A DNA stretch of 9,299 bases from Candidatus Kaiserbacteria bacterium RIFCSPHIGHO2_02_FULL_54_11b (GTDB lineage Bacteria; Patescibacteriota; Minisyncoccia; Phycocordibacterales; UBA2100), in NCBI GenBank assembly GCA_001781275.1, contig MFLH01000017.1, positions 3,794 to 13,092 on the forward strand, written 5' to 3'. A model generated the notes under the pieces. The model searched no databases. It saw nothing but the letters and a program-made list of their open reading frames with translations, and was not told the DNA's origin. The position numbers and the translations under genes were made by a program. Below are positions 6,766 to 9,299 of this stretch, in pieces. The first letter of the stretch is position 1; each line of letters starts with the position of its first letter.

Positions 6766-7165
6766 AGAGCTCCGACTCCCCCCGATTTTTGTCCTTTTTT
6801 ACCGAAGGGGAGTCTGATCGACAGAAAGCCTAGCTGGATTAGGAAAAAGACCGAGATGCGGCTTGAGGGGAGCCCGAGGTCTTAAAATCGCCCCTGAGGC
6901 ATTTTTGAGCCTCTATACGAGGCTAGGAGAGAGCGCACAGGCTGAGCCCGCGGTCTGATCTAAGTGGGAGGGCTGGTCCAAGCACGCGTCCAGTTTGTTC
7001 CTAACCATACGTCGCAAAACAAACATTGTGCGACATGCCGATATTAAGCCACAGACCACATTAGACCACTACCCTGTCAACTCGGCTACCCTAGGTTGAG
7101 GACCTCCCATTACTACGACCGGTAAAGTTTTGCATCCAAAAATCCTTCGGTCGGAAATATTTTTT
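6766..7165 (+). ncRNA. Putative structured non-coding RNA, family not recognised
   Basis: About 400 bases between TATAAT and a T-tract hairpin, with no plausible protein on either strand. Perfect local stems on this strand: 6774-6781/6807-6814 (8 bp), 6847-6852/6878-6883 enclosing 6860-6863/6871-6874, 6908-6913/6919-6924 (6 bp), 7011-7016/7029-7034 (6 bp) and 7077-7081/7095-7099 (5 bp). Two longer-range helices nest around these: 6963-6971/7103-7111 (9 pairs including one G-U) and 6974-6978/7064-7068. Size and layout resemble rnpB or ssrA. However, the RNase P landmark GAGGAAAGTCC, the SRP loop GGAAG and the tmRNA features (a tag ending in Ala-Ala-stop, a GGTTCGA T-loop) were not found on either strand. 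The plus strand is preferred because promoter and terminator both face that way. It may be a divergent member of a known class or a new one. Confidence 0.5.
7116..7165 (+). terminator. Putative intrinsic terminator of the RNA gene
   Basis: CGACCG (7116-7121) pairs with CGGTCG (7148-7153), and inside this TTTTG (7128-7132) pairs with CAAAA (7137-7141) around a CATC loop. The stem is followed by GAAATATTTTTT, with the T-tract ending at 7165. The opposite strand has no T-run after the hairpin, so it serves plus-strand transcription only. The internal loops and the AAA between stem and T-run make it imperfect. Confidence 0.5.
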
Positions 7166-7245
7166 CGCAAACATACAAACGCCCGCAGGAGAAGTGTCTC
7201 GAATGTATCTCTATGCCCGCCTCTCTCCTCCCCTCTTACGGGGTA
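7166..7245. other. Remaining spacer between RNA terminator and NUDIX gene
   Basis: Nothing clear was seen here. A short inverted repeat CCCC-TCTTAC-GGGG style element (7232-7243 region) lies just after the NUDIX stop on the minus strand but lacks a T-run, so it is not called a terminator. Confidence 0.4.
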
Positions 7246-7740
7246 TCACCATTTTCCAACTTCATTTCGTACACCATCGCGATACGCTTCAATGCGCCGA
7301 CGATTCGCCGGAGAAATTTCTTCAGGAAGATTATCGATATCAAACCAGCAACGTGCCATAATCTCCAAATTCGGTTTGAGTGCAAGCGAGCCCTCAAAAT
7401 CTCCTGTATAGAAGACGGCCACCATGTCGCCCCTTCCCCACGTACCTGCGTATCTGCCGATCTCGCCCGCGATCAACTTGACGACGAAACCTGTTTCTTC
7501 GCGCACCTCACGTATCGCTGCTTCTTCCGGTGACTCATTTTTATCCACGCCGCCGCCGGGCAGGGTCCACGTCCACGGTGCATACCAATGAGAGACCAAA
7601 AGGACCCGGCGCCCTTCTACGAGAATGACCCGCACACCCTGAATGGTGTTCGTTGACAGCGAAGTCCAATAGCGCACGGTGTGAACCACCGAAATAATCG
7701 TGAGCGAGAGGTACATTCCGAATTTCCGGACGAGATGCAT
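7246..7740 (-). CDS. NUDIX hydrolase with hydrophobic N-terminus
   Basis: A 164-residue protein with a complete NUDIX box at residues 63-85: G63, E69, then REVREETGF (77-85), matching GX5EX7REUXEEXGU. It is therefore expected to hydrolyse a nucleoside diphosphate linked to another group, using Mg. Substrate cannot be read from the box; candidates include oxidised nucleotides, sugar nucleotides and capped RNA ends. TWTLPGGG (57-64) precedes the box as in many MutT-like enzymes. Residues about 8-22 (GMYLSLTIISVVHTV) are hydrophobic and precede the NUDIX fold, so the protein may be tethered to the membrane. ATG at 7740 has no Shine-Dalgarno; M9 at 7716 is an alternative start but would keep most of the hydrophobic segment. 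The gene begins 21 bases after the metallopeptidase stop on the same strand and is probably the last gene of that operon. Confidence 0.9.
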   Translation of the reverse strand: MHLVRKFGMYLSLTIISVVHTVRYWTSLSTNTIQGVRVILVEGRRVLLVSHWYAPWTWTLPGGGVDKNESPEEAAIREVREETGFVVKLIAGEIGRYAGTWGRGDMVAVFYTGDFEGSLALKPNLEIMARCWFDIDNLPEEISPANRRRIEAYRDGVRNEVGKW

Positions 7741-7761
7741 ACGCGTGTTGATGAGATTACA

Positions 7762-9093
7762 CTATTTTCTTCTACTTTTACCGATGCGTGGTCGTGGACG
7801 CGGCAACGGTACATGCTCACGCCACTCATCACCGAAACTCGCGTCAGTGTATTCGTCTGGAGAAACGTCAGCGACATAGTCGTCCTTATGTTCCTTACAA
7901 AGCCGCTCCCAATATTTCGCGTCCATTTTCCCGCCACTCCACACAAGGTAGTCAGCCTTGGTCGCTTGCAGTTTTGCTCGCAGTACCTTCTTGGCATGCG
8001 GGTCAGCTGTAGTGCGTATCGCATCTTCCATGTAGGCATGCAGACGCGGTATCAAAGCCGCCTCGGCGCATATCGCCTGATCTTCTACCGGCGCCGCGAG
8101 TCCATACCTCCGGAAAACGTAGGCAGGTGTCGGAGTTTTGTCCTTACGATCGTTCACTTTGTAATACCCCCAATACGGACGCTCCGTCATCGGTGCGTGC
8201 ATTGCTATCCATTTTTCATCGCGCTCGCGCCAAACTTGCCATTTTTCCGCAAAGCGGTGGTTTAGCTCGTGATGAATAAGCGTGCGCTGCCATTCATCTT
8301 CACCATCAGATTTCAATATCATCGTTGCGGGCCTACCCTCTTTCAAAAAAGGTGCTACACCCGCTACGGAACGCTCCATCACGATCTCCCCCGTCGGCGC
8401 CTTATCCTTGACGATGAGACGCGATTCGACAATGTGGATCTGAAAACCTCTGCCCTCGCCCAGTTTCTGGATCATATCGGGCGGGTACCGTTTCAGCTCC
8501 TGCACAAGATGACGGAGCGTGTCGCGCGTACGCTCCATGCTTGCGTGATCGCCCACAATATTCTCGTGATCTTTGCCGACGCCTACTTTGAGATCGATAT
8601 CGTATGCTGTTTTGAGGAAGGTCTTAGCTTCACTGATGGCTGTGTCGTAGTCATACTGCGGCTCTCCAGAGGCGTCGTCTAGAAATCGCGCGAGCTGCTC
8701 CATCTTCAATTGACCGATTGCTGTCATACCTGCGAGGCCAGTTGCGCCGGCAATGCCCACCGCAGCTGTCGCTGCCGCACCCCGTAAAAAAGTGCGTCGT
8801 GTCATTTGAGCATGAGCATCCCTACGGATATCTTGATCACTCCTGACAAATCCCGCGTCCAAGAGTTGCTGCCGCCAAATGTCCACATCCCACTCTCCTC
8901 GCCTCGCACGCTCTCGCAAGACATCCGCGGGAGGAAGCTTCTGACCATTAAAAATCGTTCTCTCAGGAAAGGATTCAGCCGTAGAGCTATCGTCTCCTTT
9001 ATTTCTCTCTAAGGCCGCGGGAGGTTCGTCGCGAAGGAAGGGCGGCTTTCCTCGGGGTCGATCGTATCTGTCATGAGGAAAACGCTCGTTCAT
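7762..9093 (-). CDS. Membrane-anchored or exported zincin metallopeptidase with internal Tat-like motif
   Basis: A 443-residue predicted zinc peptidase of no family I can name. From ATG at 9093 residues 1-96 are very hydrophilic. TRRTFLRG (98-105) then matches the twin-arginine consensus and is followed by an Ala/Gly-rich hydrophobic segment (about 106-126). The rest (127-443) would lie outside the membrane. LIHHELNHRF contains HExxH (H275, E276, H279), and YVFRRYGLAAPVEDQAICAE supplies an EDxA-type downstream Glu (E337 or E344). This resembles the pattern YG-x5-EDxAE seen in lethal-factor-like zincins. The tail is Pro/Arg/Lys-rich. ATG at 9093 was chosen because it follows the exonuclease stop by four bases. 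The frame is open to 9249, but that stretch overlaps the exonuclease. ATG at 8805 would place the Tat motif at the N-terminus, but no ribosome site precedes it. Substrate unknown; a cell-surface or envelope protein is likely. Confidence 0.75.
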   Translation of the reverse strand: MNERFPHDRYDRPRGKPPFLRDEPPAALERNKGDDSSTAESFPERTIFNGQKLPPADVLRERARRGEWDVDIWRQQLLDAGFVRSDQDIRRDAHAQMTRRTFLRGAAATAAVGIAGATGLAGMTAIGQLKMEQLARFLDDASGEPQYDYDTAISEAKTFLKTAYDIDLKVGVGKDHENIVGDHASMERTRDTLRHLVQELKRYPPDMIQKLGEGRGFQIHIVESRLIVKDKAPTGEIVMERSVAGVAPFLKEGRPATMILKSDGEDEWQRTLIHHELNHRFAEKWQVWRERDEKWIAMHAPMTERPYWGYYKVNDRKDKTPTPAYVFRRYGLAAPVEDQAICAEAALIPRLHAYMEDAIRTTADPHAKKVLRAKLQATKADYLVWSGGKMDAKYWERLCKEHKDDYVADVSPDEYTDASFGDEWREHVPLPRPRPRIGKSRRK

Positions 9094-9097
9094 ACTA

Positions 9098-9299
9098 TTA
9101 TTTCCAAGGAATTTCAAACTGCGCGAATTCGGGCAACAGCTTGCGCCCATAGAGTAGACGTGCGATGACCTCCGCATGTGACAGGGCTCCTGTGAGCGCG
9201 TTGTGCGGCGAAGGTTCTTCGGGAATGCCGCAGTAGTTGAGTACGGCATCGAGATTGAGTGCGGAGCGCCGGTGTGCTACCGGCGGCTGCAGACCCTTG
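9098..9299 (-). CDS. DnaQ-like 3'-5' exonuclease, C-terminal part (partial)
   Basis: Sixty-six codons in from the right edge, reading from 9298 to TAA at 9100-9098. The N-terminus, with the DxE part of the active site, is outside the window. The visible part reads like the end of an RNase T/DnaQ exonuclease domain: RRSALNLDAVLNYCGIP, then PHNALTGALSHAEVIARLL, then a tail LLPEFAQFEIPW. The His of the DEDDh motif III is present in PHNAL. The residue four past it, normally Asp (H-x4-D), is Gly here, so either the family uses another residue or activity is altered. The stop is four bases before the metallopeptidase start, so both are probably co-transcribed. The probable role is nucleic acid repair or turnover, but this is uncertain without the N-terminal half. 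Confidence 0.7.
   Translation of the reverse strand, partial: KGLQPPVAHRRSALNLDAVLNYCGIPEEPSPHNALTGALSHAEVIARLLYGRKLLPEFAQFEIPWK

Noticed and set aside
6807..6820. GGGGAGTCTGATCGACAG as a possible tmRNA 5' end
   Set aside because: Similarity to the tmRNA start is superficial. No tag frame ending Ala-Ala-stop and no T-loop GGTTCGA were found within 400 bases on either strand.
6821..6828. ACAGAAAG as the conserved 3' segment of RNase P RNA
   Set aside because: It occurs at the 5' side and the partner segment GAGGAAAGTCC is missing on both strands.
7681..8265. Plus-strand open frame of 194 codons opposite the NUDIX and metallopeptidase genes
   Set aside because: It crosses the boundary between two well-supported minus-strand genes and shows no family motif.
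9094..9117. TTGAAA and AATAAT as a promoter before the metallopeptidase gene
   Set aside because: The spacer is only nine bases, far from the usual 16-18, and the gene is closely coupled to the upstream exonuclease.
1..9299. CRISPR array, tRNA, rRNA, insertion sequence or attachment site
   Set aside because: No regularly spaced repeats, cloverleaf signatures, transposase frames or terminal inverted repeats were seen in the window.

Overview
The window is a compact, moderately GC-rich bacterial chromosome segment. It most resembles a member of the Patescibacteria (Candidate Phyla Radiation, Parcubacteria-like). The grounds are family knowledge applied by eye: divergent MurG and GltX versions, GltX without the usual cysteine-containing insertion, an M23 protein with a two-cysteine catalytic domain, almost no spacing between genes, few Shine-Dalgarno sites, and two genes whose -10 box lies directly before the ATG as in leaderless transcripts. 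No database search was possible, so the lineage is an inference.

Left part (1-6068, + strand): a cell-wall cluster. The last residues of an upstream gene are followed by mraY (lipid I synthase), ftsW (SEDS glycosyltransferase), murG (lipid II synthase), gltX (glutamyl-tRNA synthetase) and a secreted coiled-coil M23 (LytM-type) peptidase. Gaps between these genes are 2, 39 and 3 bases, and the last pair overlaps as ATGA. Together they make lipid I and lipid II, polymerise it, and probably remodel or cut peptidoglycan; gltX is the odd member. murG seems to have its own promoter.

Middle (6072-7245): a minus-strand transglutaminase-like cysteine-protein gene meets the M23 gene tail to tail. Upstream of it lies a gene-free stretch of about 510 bases. 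On the + strand this stretch has a perfect TATAAT, about 400 bases rich in inverted repeats, and a hairpin followed by a T-tract, and it looks like an independent structured non-coding RNA gene. It lacks the landmark sequences of RNase P RNA, tmRNA and SRP RNA. This is the best candidate for something undescribed here.

Right part (7246-9299, - strand): a tight minus-strand run, read from the right edge. It holds the C-terminal part of a DnaQ-like 3'-5' exonuclease, a 443-residue zincin-type metallopeptidase with an internal twin-arginine/transmembrane motif, and a NUDIX hydrolase with a hydrophobic N-terminus. The tight spacing suggests one operon.
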